From contig CATNEN010000025.1 of NCBI GenBank assembly GCA_950097015.1, positions 9,527,001-9,591,000 of the forward strand: DNA of 64,000 bases. The letters are read 5' to 3'. The notes under the pieces were generated by a model that saw nothing but the letters and a program-made list of their open reading frames with translations, did not search any database and was not told where the DNA came from. Numbering within the stretch: the stretch's first letter is position 1; the number at the start of each line of letters is the position of its first letter. The position numbers and the translations under genes were made by a program. Shown here piece after piece: positions 45,539 to 57,955 of this stretch. This DNA is from Macrostomum hystrix. Its lineage: Eukaryota; Platyhelminthes; Macrostomidae.

Positions 45539-48238
45539 ATGATTATACTAGTGACCATTATCTTGGCTGGCTGCCTTCTAACAGCCAAACTATGGAAACG
45601 CCTGGCCAAATATGCCACAGATTTGTTTGCTATGCGTGACATTCATGGCCCACCTCAGCTGCCTCTGATTGGCAATGCGCACCAATTTGAATACGGTGGC
45701 GCCGCCTTCTATCGCCAGATAATGAGCTACGCGCATGAGTTTCGGGATAAATCACTGTTCCGCATTTGGGTTGGCATCTTTCCCATTGTAGTACTACAGA
45801 AGGCCAAGTCTGTTGAGACCATCTTATCCAGCACTAGGCACATCACTAAGGCGTTTCAGTATGACTTCCTGCACTCCTGGCTGGGCACCGGATTGTTAAC
45901 TAGCGCCGGAGAGAAGTGGCACACTCGCCGAAAGATGCTAACACCAGCGTTTCACTTTAGCATTCTTCAGGACTTCTGTCCGGTGTTTAACGAGCAGGGC
46001 CGCATTCTGCTACAGGTGTTAGATGAGCAGCTGGACTCTGATGGCCAGGTTGAGCTTGATATTTTCCCATATGTAGGCCGTTGCGCTTTGGATATCATCT
46101 GCGAGACTGCCATGGGCTGTCAGGTTGGCAATGCCGAGTCTGTTAATTTCGAAAAGTTTTAATAAATTAAATTCTGCCATCCCACAATCCACCTTCGGTG
46201 TCTCATCTATCCCCTGTCTACTCTCACTTCTGTCTTATCTTCACCTGTCTCATCTCTCCCCTGTCTCATCTCTCCCCTGTCTCATCTCTCCCCTGTCTCA
46301 TCTCTCCCCTGTCTCATCTCTACCGTGTCTTATCTTCCCCCGTCTCATCTCTCCCCTGTCTCATCTCTCCCAGCTGTCTCATCTCTCCCCTGTCTCATCT
46401 CTCCCGTGTCTCATCTCTCCCCTGTCTCATCTCTCCTATGTCTCATCTCTCCCTGTCTTATCTCTCCACTGTCTCACCTCTCCACGTCTTATCTCTCCCC
46501 TGTCTCATCTCTCCCAGTCACTGTAAATACCCCAGGTAGATCAAAAGAGTTATTTCTTCACCACTCGCTCCCTCCGTTAAATTGCATTCTTTAACAGAAT
46601 CATTTCGATCCCTTATTTTATAAAGTCTTGAAAGTCTTAAAAAATAATATAATGTAAACTCCTCGCTAAACCATCTGCGCAGGTGCACGCCCAGACTGAG
46701 CATTCATCTGAGTATGTCACCTCCGTAGGCTCAATGTCCGAAGTGGTCATGCGCCGGCTAAAGAATCCGCTGTACTATTCGGAGTTGCTGTTCTCGCGCA
46801 GCCGCCTGTCCGCCGAGCAGACCGCCTGCCTAGGCGTCATGCACGCCTTCACTACCGGCGTCATCGCCGAGCGTCGGGCCGACTTCGCCTCAATGTCCGA
46901 GGAGGAGCGCCGCGACCAGATGGCTCTGCGCCGTCGCAGGAAGCGTCTGACCTTCCTGGACCTGCTGCTATTCGAGAGCGAGGCCGGCTCCGGGGCTAAG
47001 CTGACCGACGCCGACATTCGCGAGGAGGTTGACACCTTCATGTTCGAAGGGCACGATACTACGGCCGCCGCAATGACCTGGTGCCTATATTTGTTGGGCC
47101 GCCATCCGCAAGTGCAGGCCGATGTGCATAAGGAGATTGACGCTATCTGGGAGGAGGTGAGATTATTAATTTGTTTTTTGCACAATTTATAAAGACAGAT
47201 TTGAAAAGACGGGAGAGATGAGACAATTTATAGATAAGAGAAGGGAGAGATGAGACAACTTATAGATAAGAGAAGGGAGAGATGAGACAACTTATAGATA
47301 AGAGAAGGGAGAGATGAGACAATTTATAGATAAGTGAAGGGAGAGATGAGACAATTTATAGATAAGAGAAGGGAGAGATGAGACAATTTATAGATAAGAG
47401 AAGGGAGAGATGAGACAATTTATAGATAAGAGAAAGGAGAGATAAGACAACTTATAGATAGGGGAAGGGAGAGATGAGACAATTTATAGATAAGAGAAGG
47501 GAGAGATGAGACAATTTATAGATAAGGGAAGGGAGAGATGAGACAATTTATAGATAAGGGAAGGGAGAGATGAGACAACTTATAGATAAGAGAAGGGAGA
47601 GATGAGATAAAAGCGATTAGACACGTGAAATACGAGACAGGGAAGAGATGAGAGATGTGTTTGATATGAACCGGCTCGCATGCATCTGAAGCCCAAGTAC
47701 TGGCTACTACTGTGCTGTTTTCAAACGGGTTTTAATTTTCCAACAACCGCAGGGTCGCCTCAGTCCGGAGGGCCACTTGACCTCCGAGTGCCTCAACCAG
47801 CTGGGCCTGCTCGATCGCTGTGTCAAGGAGGCCCTTCGCATCTATCCGTCCGTGCCATTCTTTGGCCGCGAAGCCGCCGAGGATATTCACCTGGATGGTC
47901 GCACTATTACGGCCGGCACCACCGTGCTGGCCCTAGTGACCCAGCTGCACAGGGATCCCGACGTTTTCCCCGAGCCGGACAAATTCCTGCCTGACAGATT
48001 CCTGCCCGAGGCTAGCCGCGGCCGCAGTCCGTACGCCTATGTGCCATTCTCTGCCGGGCCGCGCAACTGCATCGGCGCCAAATTCGCCCAACTAGAGGAG
48101 AAAGCCGTATTGTGCTGGTTCCTGCGCCATTTTAGCATTGCCAGCCTGCAGACTGAGGACGAGGTTGAGCCAGCCGGAGAGCTCATTCTCAGGCCGGCTA
48201 ACGGCATTCGACTGAAACTACAGCGGCGGAATGTTTGA
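45539..48238 (+). CDS. Cytochrome P450, CYP4-like
   Basis: Three exons, 45539-46123, 46683-47156 and 47753-48238, are all phase 0 with GT-AG ends and give 514 residues, the usual microsomal P450 length. Visible are an N-terminal membrane anchor (MIILVTIILAGCLLTAKL), the hinge HGPPQLPLIGN, helix C W..R.K (KWHTRRKMLTPAFHF), CDIICETAMG-like ICETAMG, the I-helix oxygen-binding EGHDTT, ExxR in KEALRIYPS, PDRF, and the haem loop FSAGPRNCIGAKFA with the axial Cys. CYP4 enzymes are ER-bound monooxygenases, many acting on fatty acids or related lipids; the substrate here is unknown. Both introns are filled with minisatellites of opposite complementarity. All key residues are intact, so the gene should be functional. 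Confidence 0.94.
46205..46520. repeat. Minisatellite in P450 intron 1, ~16-bp unit
   Basis: About 19 copies of (C)TGTCTCATCTCTCCCC with small variants. Its core GTCTCATCTCTCCC is the reverse complement of the core of the intron 2 array. Confidence 0.95.
47205..47612. repeat. Minisatellite in P450 intron 2, 32-bp unit
   Basis: About 12 copies of GGGAGAGATGAGACAATTTA plus TAGATAAGAGAA. The GGGAGAGATGAGAC core is complementary to the intron 1 array. Confidence 0.96.
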
Positions 48239-48267
48239 TGAATCATTGACATTGGCCTGACTTTCTG

Positions 48268-48495
48268 AGAGTGAGAGACAATTGACTTTATGGGAGTGAC
48301 AGACGAGTGACTTTATGGTAGTGACAGACGAGTGACTTTATGGGAGTGACAGACGAGTGACTTTATGGGAGTGACAGACGAGTGACTTTACGGGAGTGAC
48401 AGACGAGTGACTTTACGGGAGTGACAGACGAGTGACTTTACGGGAGTGAGAGACGATTGACTTTAGGAAAGTGACAGACGAGAGACTTTTGAGAG
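48268..48495. repeat. Minisatellite, 25-bp unit, about 9 copies
   Basis: Unit GAGTGACAGACGAGTGACTT plus TATGG, beginning about 30 bp after the P450 stop codon. It lies in the 3' UTR or immediate flank. Confidence 0.95.
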
Positions 48496-48499
48496 TGAC

Positions 48500-49095
48500 A
48501 GGCAAGTAGGACCTGGTGGTCTTTAGCGAACAAAATATTAGTGAATTAACACTAGTTTCGACCTAAAATCCATCTATCGTACTTAAAAGTAGTATTCCTA
48601 GTATTCCCCTACTATTTTTCCAAATCAGGGTAATAAGATTGTTTTATTAAATTTTATTAACTTGTATTTGGACACAAGAACCACAGAATTTACTCTAATC
48701 TTTTAGACATAATTTTTCATCGTTCATTTTAAGTTGCTTTATTTTTGTTAGTGATTTAGACCTTTAACTTGATTTAAAACAAATCTAGATTTTGATTTCA
48801 TGCTCTATCTATCATAGTTTTTCTATCATTCAAAATCAATCACAATTTTTTTCCATTAGTTTTTATGAGTAGTCAATTAAATTTGGACAGTTTTGACGAA
48901 TTTTTATTAAACAAGTCATACATTTTACAGATTAGGAGACCATTTATCCATAATTGGCAGATATTTTCTTACAGTTTTTTGGCTTTCAAATAAAGATTGT
49001 TATTGATTTCTTTCGCCTTTTTTGATTGAAAATTATGTTAGCCTTCGATTTATTTCTTTAGTTTATACTAAAAAATCTGTCATTTAGCGAATTCA
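48500..49095. other. Intergenic, AT-rich, no gene seen
   Basis: Between P450 and NF-YC; nothing recognised apart from the likely P450 3' end. Confidence 0.4.
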
Positions 49096-49099
49096 ATTA

Positions 49100-49215
49100 A
49101 CGTCCAACGCACCAAGCTCCCTTAGTTCGAATCCGCGGCGAGGCCACATTCGATTGGGCGCGCAGCCGCGGAGAGAATGCATGGGGGCTTGTCGTACAAG
49201 GCACAGTGACAGTGT
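49100..49215 (+). mobile_element. SINE, family 2 (plus orientation)
   Basis: A box-B-like TAGTTCGAATCCGCGG is followed by GCGCAGCCGCGGAGAGAATG and GGGGGCTTGTCG, shared with the minus-strand copy at 7413-7540. It sits about 110 bp before the NF-YC start codon, hence in its promoter or 5' UTR. Confidence 0.6.
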
Positions 49216-49321
49216 ACACTGCCTGACGATTATGTACACACCCTGTGTGAGTGTGTGCCTACCTCATTGGCTACTTTAGCTACTTTGTCTACTTTGATTT
49301 ATCCGCAGATTTGCTGAAAAA

Positions 49322-50140
49322 ATGGCTGAGCGCCAAGGCGCCTATCACCTGTATCACATGCAGCAGCAGCAGCAGCAACACGTCAGATCCAGCGATCAAT
49401 CATTCTGGGATAAGGAGATGCGCGCCATTGAAGCCATCCCGGCCGAACTATCCGCCTTCAAAAGCGCCGAATTGCCATTGGCTAGAATTAAAAAGATTAT
49501 GAAACTTGACGACGATGTGAAGACAATGATGATTGCCGCCGAGGCGCCTCTGTTGTTCTCCAAAGCTGCCGAGATCTTCATCAGGGAGCTGACGTACAGG
49601 GCCTGGGGTCACACGGAGCGAGCCCGCAGGCGTACACTACAGCGTAACGATATAGCTCTCAGCGTTGGCGATCCGGAAACGGACCAGTTCGACTTTCTCA
49701 TCGACATTGTTCCTAGGGAAGCTCTGCCTGCGCCGCCTCCGCCGCCTCATTCGCAGCAGCAGCAACAGCAGCAGCAGGCCCTGCAAGATCCTGCAACCCC
49801 TGCCGTGACCAATAGCAACAATAGCAGCGTCAGTGCCAGCAGTAGCTCGGACAATAGCCAGAATAAGTCTTCCTCGGCCTCATCTTCAGCTTCCTCTGGC
49901 ATTGTGACTAGTGCAGCTGCTGCTGGCATCCAGTATGTTATTCAATTGCCAGTTAGCGCCGCCGCCAACCCTGCCGCGGCTTTGACTCAGGCCCAGCCAA
50001 TGCAGATCTTCATCGGAAATCAGGCCGCACCTGGACCTGGCGGCCCCTTCGATGTCAAGCCAATGATTGTCGCATCGAATGCTAGTAGTGAATCGGCAAC
50101 TAGCACTGGCGCAGTCGGGCACACAGCTTACAATGGCTAG
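49322..50140 (+). CDS. NFYC: Nuclear transcription factor Y subunit gamma
   Basis: A single open exon of 272 residues. The ATG at 49322 is preceded by a splice-acceptor-like TTTATCCGCAG, suggesting a spliced 5' UTR. Residues about 27-120 form the conserved histone-fold domain: [67 protein letters not shown] and [11 protein letters not shown]. Gln- and Ser-rich tracts follow, and a hydrophobic Gln/Ala activation region ([13 protein letters not shown]). NF-YC pairs with NF-YB through the histone fold, and the trimer with NF-YA binds CCAAT boxes in nuclear promoters. A few changes appear relative to usual NF-YC ([10 protein letters not shown] in the loop before FDFLID). A CCAAT-type promoter occurs 12 kb downstream at 61.7 kb. 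Confidence 0.95.
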   Translation: MAERQGAYHLYHMQQQQQQHVRSSDQSFWDKEMRAIEAIPAELSAFKSAELPLARIKKIMKLDDDVKTMMIAAEAPLLFSKAAEIFIRELTYRAWGHTERARRRTLQRNDIALSVGDPETDQFDFLIDIVPREALPAPPPPPHSQQQQQQQQALQDPATPAVTNSNNSSVSASSSSDNSQNKSSSASSSASSGIVTSAAAAGIQYVIQLPVSAAANPAAALTQAQPMQIFIGNQAAPGPGGPFDVKPMIVASNASSESATSTGAVGHTAYNG

Positions 50141-50870
50141 CGAATTAGTGAATAGAACGAATAATATTAGTACTAGACATAATGATCTACTCTCTCTCTT
50201 TTATCAGTAGAAAGACCACGGCAGCTATTTCAAATACCCATTGCCTATTTCACAAGCGGATAGTGCGGAAACTTTTATCCAGTGTTCTGGATTTACATGG
50301 CGACTGGTTGAATGTTTTAGGAGATACAGAAAATAGATAAATATGATTATTTGAAATCCCTCCAATGGTCTTTCTACTGTTATAAAGTACTAATAGATCG
50401 ATAAAACTATAAGTTTTTTAGCTGTATATATGTTATCGACTTAATGAATCCATGATTGGAAATCATAATTAATCTCTTTGAATACTTCAATTGTTAAAGC
50501 ATATATCCGATATGTGTGTCAACATTGTTCCAATATTTAGAGGCGCTGTCTTTGTGTGAAACATTAATTAAATACATTTTCTGTGTATCTTCTTTTCTAG
50601 TTAAAGCAAAAGCACTGTCTTCCCTTTTCGTTCGCAGCGAAAGTACAATCATTTTTTTGCCATGGAATTTAAAGCTGAAAATATTTTTCCATCAAATAAA
50701 TTTTCTTACGGGTGCACGCAAATCTACTATTTAAATAATTTACTTGTTTGGATTTCATTAGTTCACGATATTAAATATATAGATTTGCTTAGGAATTTTT
50801 CCTATAAACCCACTGCTACATCCACTTTAAGACAAACCCGGCAGTATATTCTGTGACAAACCCTCGCTAC
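50141..50870. other. NF-YC 3' flank, no further gene seen
   Basis: AT-rich, presumably 3' UTR followed by intergenic DNA. Confidence 0.4.
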
Positions 50871-50879
50871 AGCAAACCC

Positions 50880-51300
50880 ACATCCACACTCACCCAACCA
50901 CCCCTCGACAAAACAAACCTATGTACATCCACAATCAGCCAACAACCCCACGCCAAAACAAACCTATGTACATCCACAATCAGCCAACAACCCCACGCCA
51001 AAACAAACCTATGTACATCCACAATCAGCCAACAACCCCACGCCAAAACAAACCTATGTACATCCACAATCAGCCAACAACCCCACGCCAAAACAAACCT
51101 ATGTACATCCACAATCAGCCAACAACCCCACGCCAAAACAAACCTATGTACATCCACAATCAGCCAACAACCCACGCCAAAACAAACCTATGTACATCCA
51201 CAATCAGCCAACAACCCCACGCCAAAACAAACCTATGTACATCCTAACTCTGCCGACCACCCCACGCCAAAACAAACCAATCTACATCCACACTCAACCA
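50880..51300. repeat. Minisatellite, 45-bp unit, about 9 copies
   Basis: Unit ACAAACCTATGTACATCCAC plus AATCAGCCAACAACCCCACG and CCAAA. One copy lacks a C near 51172, and the last two units diverge. The frames through it are artefacts. Confidence 0.96.
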
Positions 51301-51689
51301 ACCCCGCGCCCTAACCGAACCTTAGCAGAATCGTTGTGTCCTATGAAGGTTTTGGTCTGATGTGCCTCATTAGAGCCCTTCTGACCAACTTACTGTTCAT
51401 TCCAGCATTGTTTTGAGCTGCCAAAAATTGTCAATGAACAATATCCTATAGTTTATTTTTTTGCCTATGTGTTGTGTGGTTACATTTATTAGCTTTTTTC
51501 TACTCAGATTTTTAACATCTTTTGTTCATTTTTGGTAGTCACTCGAAGCTATGCTATTTATTGGCAGCAGAATTGTGTTAAAAATCACAGTACGTTAATA
51601 AAAATAATCAATAAAAAGCAAAAAATGTTTTGTTTAAGAGTTGTCTGTTTAGATTCTGTTATTATTTGAGCATGACGATAGTAGACTAG

Positions 51690-52315
51690 ACTGTCATCCA
51701 TTCTCCACCTCAGACTGTCATCCATTCTCCCCCTCAGACTGTCATCCATTCTCCACCTCAGACTGTCATCCATTCTCCCCCTCAGACTGTCATCCATTCT
51801 CCACCTCAGACTGTCATCCATTCTCCCCTCAGACTGTCATCCATTCTCCACCTCAGACTGTCATCCATTCTCCCCCTCAGACTGTCATCCATTCTCCCCT
51901 CAGACTGTCATCCATTCTCCCCTCAGACTGTCATCCATTCTCCACCTCAGACTGTCATCCATTCTCCCCCTCAGACTGTCATCCATTCTCCACCTCAGAC
52001 TGTCATCCATTCTCCCCCTCAGACTGTCATCCATTCTCCCCCTCAGACTGTCATCCATTCTCCACCTCAGACTGTCATCCATTCTCCCCCTCAGACTGTC
52101 ATCCATTCTCCCCTCAGACTGTCATCCATTCTCCACCTCAGACTGTCATCCATTCTCCCCTCAGACTGTCATCCATTCTCCACCTCAGACTGTCATCCAT
52201 TCTCCACCTCAGACTGTCATCCATTCTCCACCTCAGACTGTCATCCATTCTCCACCTCAGACTGTCATCCATTCTCCATCTCAGACTGTCATCCATTCTC
52301 CACCTCAGACTGTCA
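51690..52315. repeat. Minisatellite, 23-24-bp unit, about 26 copies
   Basis: CTCAGACTGTCATCCATTCT plus CCAC, CCCC or CCC. It ends about 125 bp before the ATMIN-like start codon, so it probably abuts that promoter. Confidence 0.96.
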
Positions 52316-52441
52316 TTTAGTTAGTGCCGCTTGCTGTCGCAACTTAAATTCAGTCTAAATTTGCATTTGCAGCTACGAACGAACTATCATAAGTATAGGT
52401 GAATCAGTTAGCGAACAGTCGCCTCTGAGGTGCTAGACGCT

Positions 52442-55302
52442 ATGAGCTCCGGGCAGCAGCAGCCGGCAGTGCAGCGGATCACGCCTAGCAGAGCGGAGCT
52501 AACGCAGGAGGTCAGCTTTCCGCAGCATTCGCTGCACTGCTCACTATGCAATATGCCATTCAGATCCAGCAGCAATCTGCGCTTCCACATGATTAAGACG
52601 CATCGATGCACTGATCCCAGCGCAGCCATGGCCGCAATCGCATCCACAGCCTCTTCTCAGGCTAGCGCCGAGTCGATTAGCCTAAAACGCTACCACTGTC
52701 CGGAATTCAATTGTCGGTATAGCGAACTTAACGGAGAATATTTCAGCTCATTTTCTAGAGTTAAACAGGTGATTATCGTTGCCCTTTGCTTTTCAGGGGG
52801 TTTACGGGGATTTATGATGGATAAGCAGGGATCTCTAGGGATGAGCTGTTTTGGGATCTGAACTTCAATGTCTAGGGATGAGCTGTTTTGGGATCTGAAC
52901 TTCAATGTCTAGGGATGAGCTGTTTTGGGATCTGAACTTCAATGTCTAGGGATGAGCTGTTTTGGGATCTGAACTTCAATGTCTAGGGATGAGCTGTTTT
53001 GGGATCTGAACTTCAATGTCTAGGGATGAGCTGTTTTGGGATCTGAACTGCAATGTCTATGGGTGAGCAGTTTTGGGATCTGAACTGCAATGTCTATGGG
53101 TGAGCAGTTTTGGGATCTGAACTGCAATGTCTATGAGTGCGCAGTTTTGGGATCTGAACTTCAATGTCTAGGGATGAGCTGTTTTGGGATCTGAACTGCA
53201 ATGTCTATGGGTGAGCAGTTTTGGGATCTGAACTGCAATGTCTATGGGTGAGCAGTTTTGGGATCTGAACTGCAATGTCTATGAGTGCGCAGTTTTGGGA
53301 TCTGAACTTCAATGTCTATGGGTGAGCAGTTTTGGGATCTGAACTGCAATGTCTATGAGTGAGCAGTTTTGGGATCTGAACTGCAATGTCTATGAGTGAG
53401 CAGTTTTGGGATCTGAACTGCAATGTCTATGAGTGCGCAGTTTTGGGATCTGAACTTCAATGTCTAGGGATGAGCTGTTTTGGGATCTGAACTTCAATGT
53501 CTATGGGTGAGCAGTTTTGGGATCTGAACTTCAATGTCTATGGGTGAGCAGTTTTGGGATCTGAACTTCAATGTCTATGAGTGAGCAGTTTTGGGATCTG
53601 AACTGCAATGTCTATGGGTGAGCAGTTTTGGGATCTGAACTGCAATGTCTATGGGTGAGCAGTTTTGGGATCTGAACTGCAATGTCTATGGGTGAGCAGT
53701 TTTGGGATCTGAACTTCAATGTCTATGAGTGAGCAGTTTTGGGATCTGAACTGCAATGTCTATGGGTGAGCAGTTTTGGGATCTGAACTTCAATGTCTAT
53801 GAGTGAGCAGTTTTGGGATCTGAACTGCAATGTCTATGGGTGAGCAGTTTTGGGATCTGAACTGCAATGTCTATGGGTGAGCAGTTTTGGGATCTGAACT
53901 GCAATGTCTATGGGTGAGCAGTTTTGGGATCTGAACTGCAATGTCTATGAGTGAGCAGTTTTGGGATCTGAACTGCAATGTCTATGAGTGAGCAGTTTTG
54001 GGATCTCTATTTCAGTCTCTTGGGATGAGGATTTATGGTCTAAAACAATTTTTAAGATAAAAAAATCGCAGTAGCTGGCATCGTCTTCCCACAAATCGCC
54101 TGCAGCACTACAGCTGGAAACACCTGGAGAAGAAGTCTCAGTGCGACTACTGCTCTCGTCGCTTCCCATCTCAAGCCCTGCTCAGGCTGCACGTGCGCGA
54201 CTGCGGCAGATTTTTCAACTGCGAAGAATGCTCGAGGTTCTATCGCGATCTGAAGAATTTGCGCAGTCATTTTAAGAAAACTGGCCACGGCTTAAACAGC
54301 ATCTTCAGCCAGCGAACTCGGCGAAGCCCGTCAGAACTGCAACAGCAGCAGCAGCTGCGAAAGCAGCAGAAACAGAAGTCATCCACTAGGACCATTGACT
54401 TGGACGACTGTACTCAGCAGCCCAGTGTTGGCCTGGATGTCTCAAATTCTTTTTCGTCCACAGTTGCAGTCGGTAGCGGCGGAAGCGAGGCCGGCAATTC
54501 ATCGTTGAACCTGGTGATTGTGGTCACTGGTTTAGGCGGCTCAACGCCAACAGCTACGGTTTCTGCTGTCTCTTCGACGGCGGCCGTGGCTGCGGCGTCG
54601 GCCGCGTCGTCGTCTGGCAAGGCCGACTCGGCATCAGCGGCTTCCAACAGTCGCTATCGTCAATTGGCGCCGCGTCCGTTGCCTACAACCAATCGGTCCA
54701 GCCAGACAGATCCGTCGCCATCGCCGGAGCTGCTGGCCGCCCTGCTGCAGCAGCATCAGCAGCATGCGCAGCAGAGGCAGCCGCTAGTGCAACAGCAGCA
54801 TCACCATCATCAGCAAATGTTCTCCAGATCGCATCACCACACTGGCCCGATCATGGTGCCCAACCATGCCAGCTTTCGCGGCTCCAGTTGTTCCAGTTTT
54901 GCCGTGGTCTCCATTCAAGATGTTGGACAGCAGCATCAGCAGCAGAGTACCATGCATACTCAAACTGAATACACTTCGCCAATTGCTACTGAAGGCTATT
55001 CGGTTGGCGTCCAGTACTCCCACCAGCAGCAGCAGCAGCAGCAGCAGCATTCTCAGCCAGCCGCCGGCGTAACCCACGGCGTCTGCGTGGGTTCAGGCGC
55101 CTCTCCGCCCATCACTCTGGGCATCCAGGCTGGGCCGGATCCGCTGGAACAGCTGCTTGACATGGAGACCCAGACAAATGACGCATTCTGCAGCGGCGGT
55201 GGCGGCTTTGCTGGCTGCGAAATGGAAACTCAAACTTACGAAGAATTCGACTGGGACACCATGTTCGGCATTGTCAATCGGCGATCTACCGGCGTTGGCT
55301 AG
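52442..55302 (+). CDS. ATMIN: ATMIN/ASCIZ-like zinc-finger transcription factor
   Basis: Two exons, 52442-52768 and 54106-55302, joined in phase 0 (507 residues). C2H2-type fingers: LHCSLCNMPF..H....H (residues about 38-62), then a finger split by the intron (CPEFNC..H.SWKH), QCDYCSRRF..H, and FNCEECSRFY..H....GH. The second half is Gln/Ser/Ala-rich and carries repeated TQT or SQT-type motifs: RSSQTDP, MHTQTEY, GVQYS, GIQAG, METQTNDAF and METQTYEEF near the C-terminus. This combination is the signature of ATMIN/ASCIZ, a nuclear factor that activates the dynein light chain LC8 gene and binds LC8 through clustered TQT motifs; in vertebrates it also interacts with ATM. The 1.3-kb intron is almost wholly a 37-bp minisatellite. 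Confidence 0.88.
52832..54008. repeat. Minisatellite in ATMIN-like intron, 37-bp unit, about 32 copies
   Basis: Two main variants are interspersed: TCTAGGGATGAGCTG...CTTCAATG and TCTATGGGTGAGCAG...CTGCAATG, with a shared core TTTTGGGATCTGAACT. It occupies nearly the entire intron between the zinc-finger exons. Confidence 0.97.
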
Positions 55303-55459
55303 CGTGTACAATCTAGACTGTGACGATGCGTCTAAATTAGACTGTTTTCTCATTCAATGTACTTATAAAATCAGCCGTCAGCAACCTTTCGCCCGCGATA
55401 GCTCCAGAATCCGGCCTATTTCAACACTCTACCAACAAGCATTCCAACACCCAATCTCA

Positions 55460-55745
55460 ACTCTCGCTTGTCTCATCTCTTCACTGTCTTATCTCGACTG
55501 TCTCATCTCTCTCTGTCTCATCTCTCCCTGTCTCATCTCTCCCTGTCTCATCTCTTCCTCGTCTTATCTCTCCCTGTCTCATCTCTCTCTGTCTCATCTC
55601 TCCCTGTCTCATCTCTCCCTGTCTCATCTCTCCCTGTCTCATCTCTTCCTCGTCTTATCTCTCCACTGTCCCATCTCTCCCCCGTCTCATACGCTCGTAT
55701 CTACTGTGTCTCATCTCTCCGACTCTCCACTGTCTAATACTCGTA
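55460..55745. repeat. Minisatellite, ~15-bp unit, TGTCTCATCTCTCCC type
   Basis: About 18 imperfect copies after the ATMIN-like stop codon. The same core is found in P450 intron 1 and in the hAT-type MITE at 60 kb. Confidence 0.93.
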
Positions 55746-55812
55746 TTTTCATGTGCTCGTTTTGACCGCAGTCAGTGCAACCTGCAGGGGTCTTGTTTCT
55801 CTCTCTCTCTCT

Positions 55813-55815
55813 CAA

Positions 55816-55847
<32 letters not shown>
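55813..55847. repeat. (CA)n microsatellite preceded by (CT)n
   Basis: A CTCTCTCT run passes into about 14 CA repeats. Confidence 0.93.
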
Positions 55848-55984
55848 TATAGCCTGCGAATTTTCTAATTTAACTAACCGTGTTTTAAAATATGAAATGC
55901 AACTCATTGTTTTTTTGTTTTGTCTTCCAATGTCCGATTCGACTATGGCTGTGCCTGTGTCCATGCTACAAATTATGCGCTAGA

Positions 55985-55990
55985 AATAAA
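55985..55990 (+). terminator. Candidate polyadenylation signal for ATMIN-like gene
   Basis: AATAAA lies about 680 bp after the stop codon, downstream of the minisatellite. It would give a 3' UTR containing the GTCTCATCTCTCCC array. Other signals may be used. Confidence 0.3.
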
Positions 55991-55994
55991 AATA

Positions 55995-57040
55995 TATTTA
56001 AATGCATGCATATCGTTTTCTAAATAGATAAAGTATAATCTGTTAAACACAAGAAAACGTATAGGATTGTGTGCCAAAAATTACTCATTGACCACAGCTG
56101 ACAAGCTGGCTACTGTAATTTGTATTTAGTTAATCTAATTTCAAAACTGCTAATCCATGACTATTTTCTAAAGTAGCTAGGCTTGCTGTCTTCTCATGTA
56201 ACTCATGTAATTATTAAATATGCACTTTTATATTCTGTTTTTGATATTATCGATTTGCTATCCATTGCTAGACTAAAACTCATTATCTAAATGTAGATTT
56301 CAGTGTGTGCAAGGAATCGAATCTCGGATCTCTTACTTGAACTGTTTTAAAGCTAATTTCATTGAATAGATAGAAATGAAACCTAACCATAATACTACTC
56401 GCACTTAGAATATAATAGATAGTTATTGATTTTCCCAACGAGTATAGCGCAATCAGATATTAAGTTAAGTTAACTGCTTTTCAAATTGACCACTTTATTT
56501 CCTTAAAGAAACGTTTGCTACCAGGGTGTACTTTAAGGTGTCCGGAACAGGTCAATTAACATTTCCAGTAAAATTATATTAGTTCTACTTGTCTAAGTAA
56601 TCAATATAGAAAGGCATTGATTCTTCTCTTGGCGATACCCCAACAACTTGCCAATACCGGGTCAGGGCTACACTATATGCTCAAAGATGCTCAAAGGCCT
56701 TTAGCATCGGCATGGTATGCTTCCCTCGACAGCGGTGGCCGGCAAAAAAGTCCCTAGTTAATAAATTATTTATGCCCTATAACGTAACCTGACGACTGAC
56801 GAGTTGGCTTTCTTTTGCTCTGACTTATCGATGCCTTGTGTGAGCCTGGTCACGTGAGGAGCAACGTACGCTGCCTTGTAGTTTGGATGCAGCGACTTTT
56901 TGTAGCTATCAGTTAGGAAATGTTGGTAAATCGATATGATTCTAGGCAAATTGTAACCTGTCTTCTGGGCCAAGTGCATGCTTTTAGGATTATAGGGACG
57001 ACTAAAATATGGTATGCACTGTTTTAGTCCTTACGTAATT
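55995..57040. other. Intergenic, no gene seen
   Basis: AT-rich. GGAATCGAATCTCGGATCTC near 56310 looks like a decayed SINE head (inverse orientation). No coding evidence. Confidence 0.4.
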
Positions 57041-57045
57041 CATGT

Positions 57046-57955
57046 AGCCAAAATGGCATCTGGCTTTCCGATCATTGTAGCCAAAATGGCGTCTGGCTTT
57101 CCGATCATTGTAGCCAAAATGGCATCTGTCTTTCCGATCATTGTAGCCAAAATGGCGTCTGGCTTTCCGATCATTGAAGCCAAAATGGCATCTGGCTTTC
57201 CGATCATTGTAGCCAAAATGGCGTCTGGCTTTCCGATCATTGTAGCCAAAATGGCATCTGGCTTTCCGATCATTGTAGCCAAAATGGCATCTGGCTTTCC
57301 GATCATTGTAGCCAAAATGGCATCTGGCTTTCCGATCATTGAAGCCAAAATGGCATCTGGCTTTCCGATCATTGTAGCCAAAATGGCATCTGGCTTTCCG
57401 ATCATTGTAGCCAAAATGGCATCTGGCTTTCCGATCATTGTAGCCAAAATGGCATCTGGCTTTCCGATCATTGTAGCCAAAATGGCATCTGGCTTTCCGA
57501 TCATTGTAGCCAAAATGGCATCTGGCTTTCCGATCATTGTAGCCAAAATGGCATCTGGCTTTCCGATCATTGAAGCCAAAATGGCATCTGGCTTTCCGAT
57601 CATTGTAGCCAAAATGGCATCTGGCTTTCCGATCATTGAAGCTAAAATGGCATCTGGCTTTCCGATCATTGAAGCCAAAATGGCATCTGGCTTTCCGATC
57701 ATTGAAGCCGAAATGGCATCTGGCTTTCCGATCATTGAAGCTAAAATGGCATCTGGCTTTCCGATCATTGTAGCCAAAATGGCATCTGGCTTTCCGATCA
57801 TTGAAGCCAAAATGGCATCTGGCTTTCCGATCATTGAAGCCAAAATGGCATCTGGCTTTCCGATCATTGAAGCCAAAATGGCATCTGGCTTTCCGATCAT
57901 TGTAGCCAAAATGGCATCTGGCTTTCCGATCATTGTAGCCAAAATGGCATCAGGC
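57046..57955. repeat. Minisatellite, 33-bp unit, about 27 copies
   Basis: Unit GTAGCCAAAATGGCATCTGG plus CTTTCCGATCATT. The main variants are GTAGCC/GAAGCC and GCATC/GCGTC. The 385- and 313-residue open frames on the two strands come only from the in-frame unit length. Confidence 0.97.

Noticed and set aside
46125-46594. Leu/Ser/Pro-rich frames within P450 intron 1
   Set aside because: Read-through of the GTCTCATCTCTCCC minisatellite; P450 exon phases show it is intronic.
50853-51314. Repeat proteins on both strands at 50.9-51.3 kb
   Set aside because: 45-bp minisatellite; open frames on both strands are expected.
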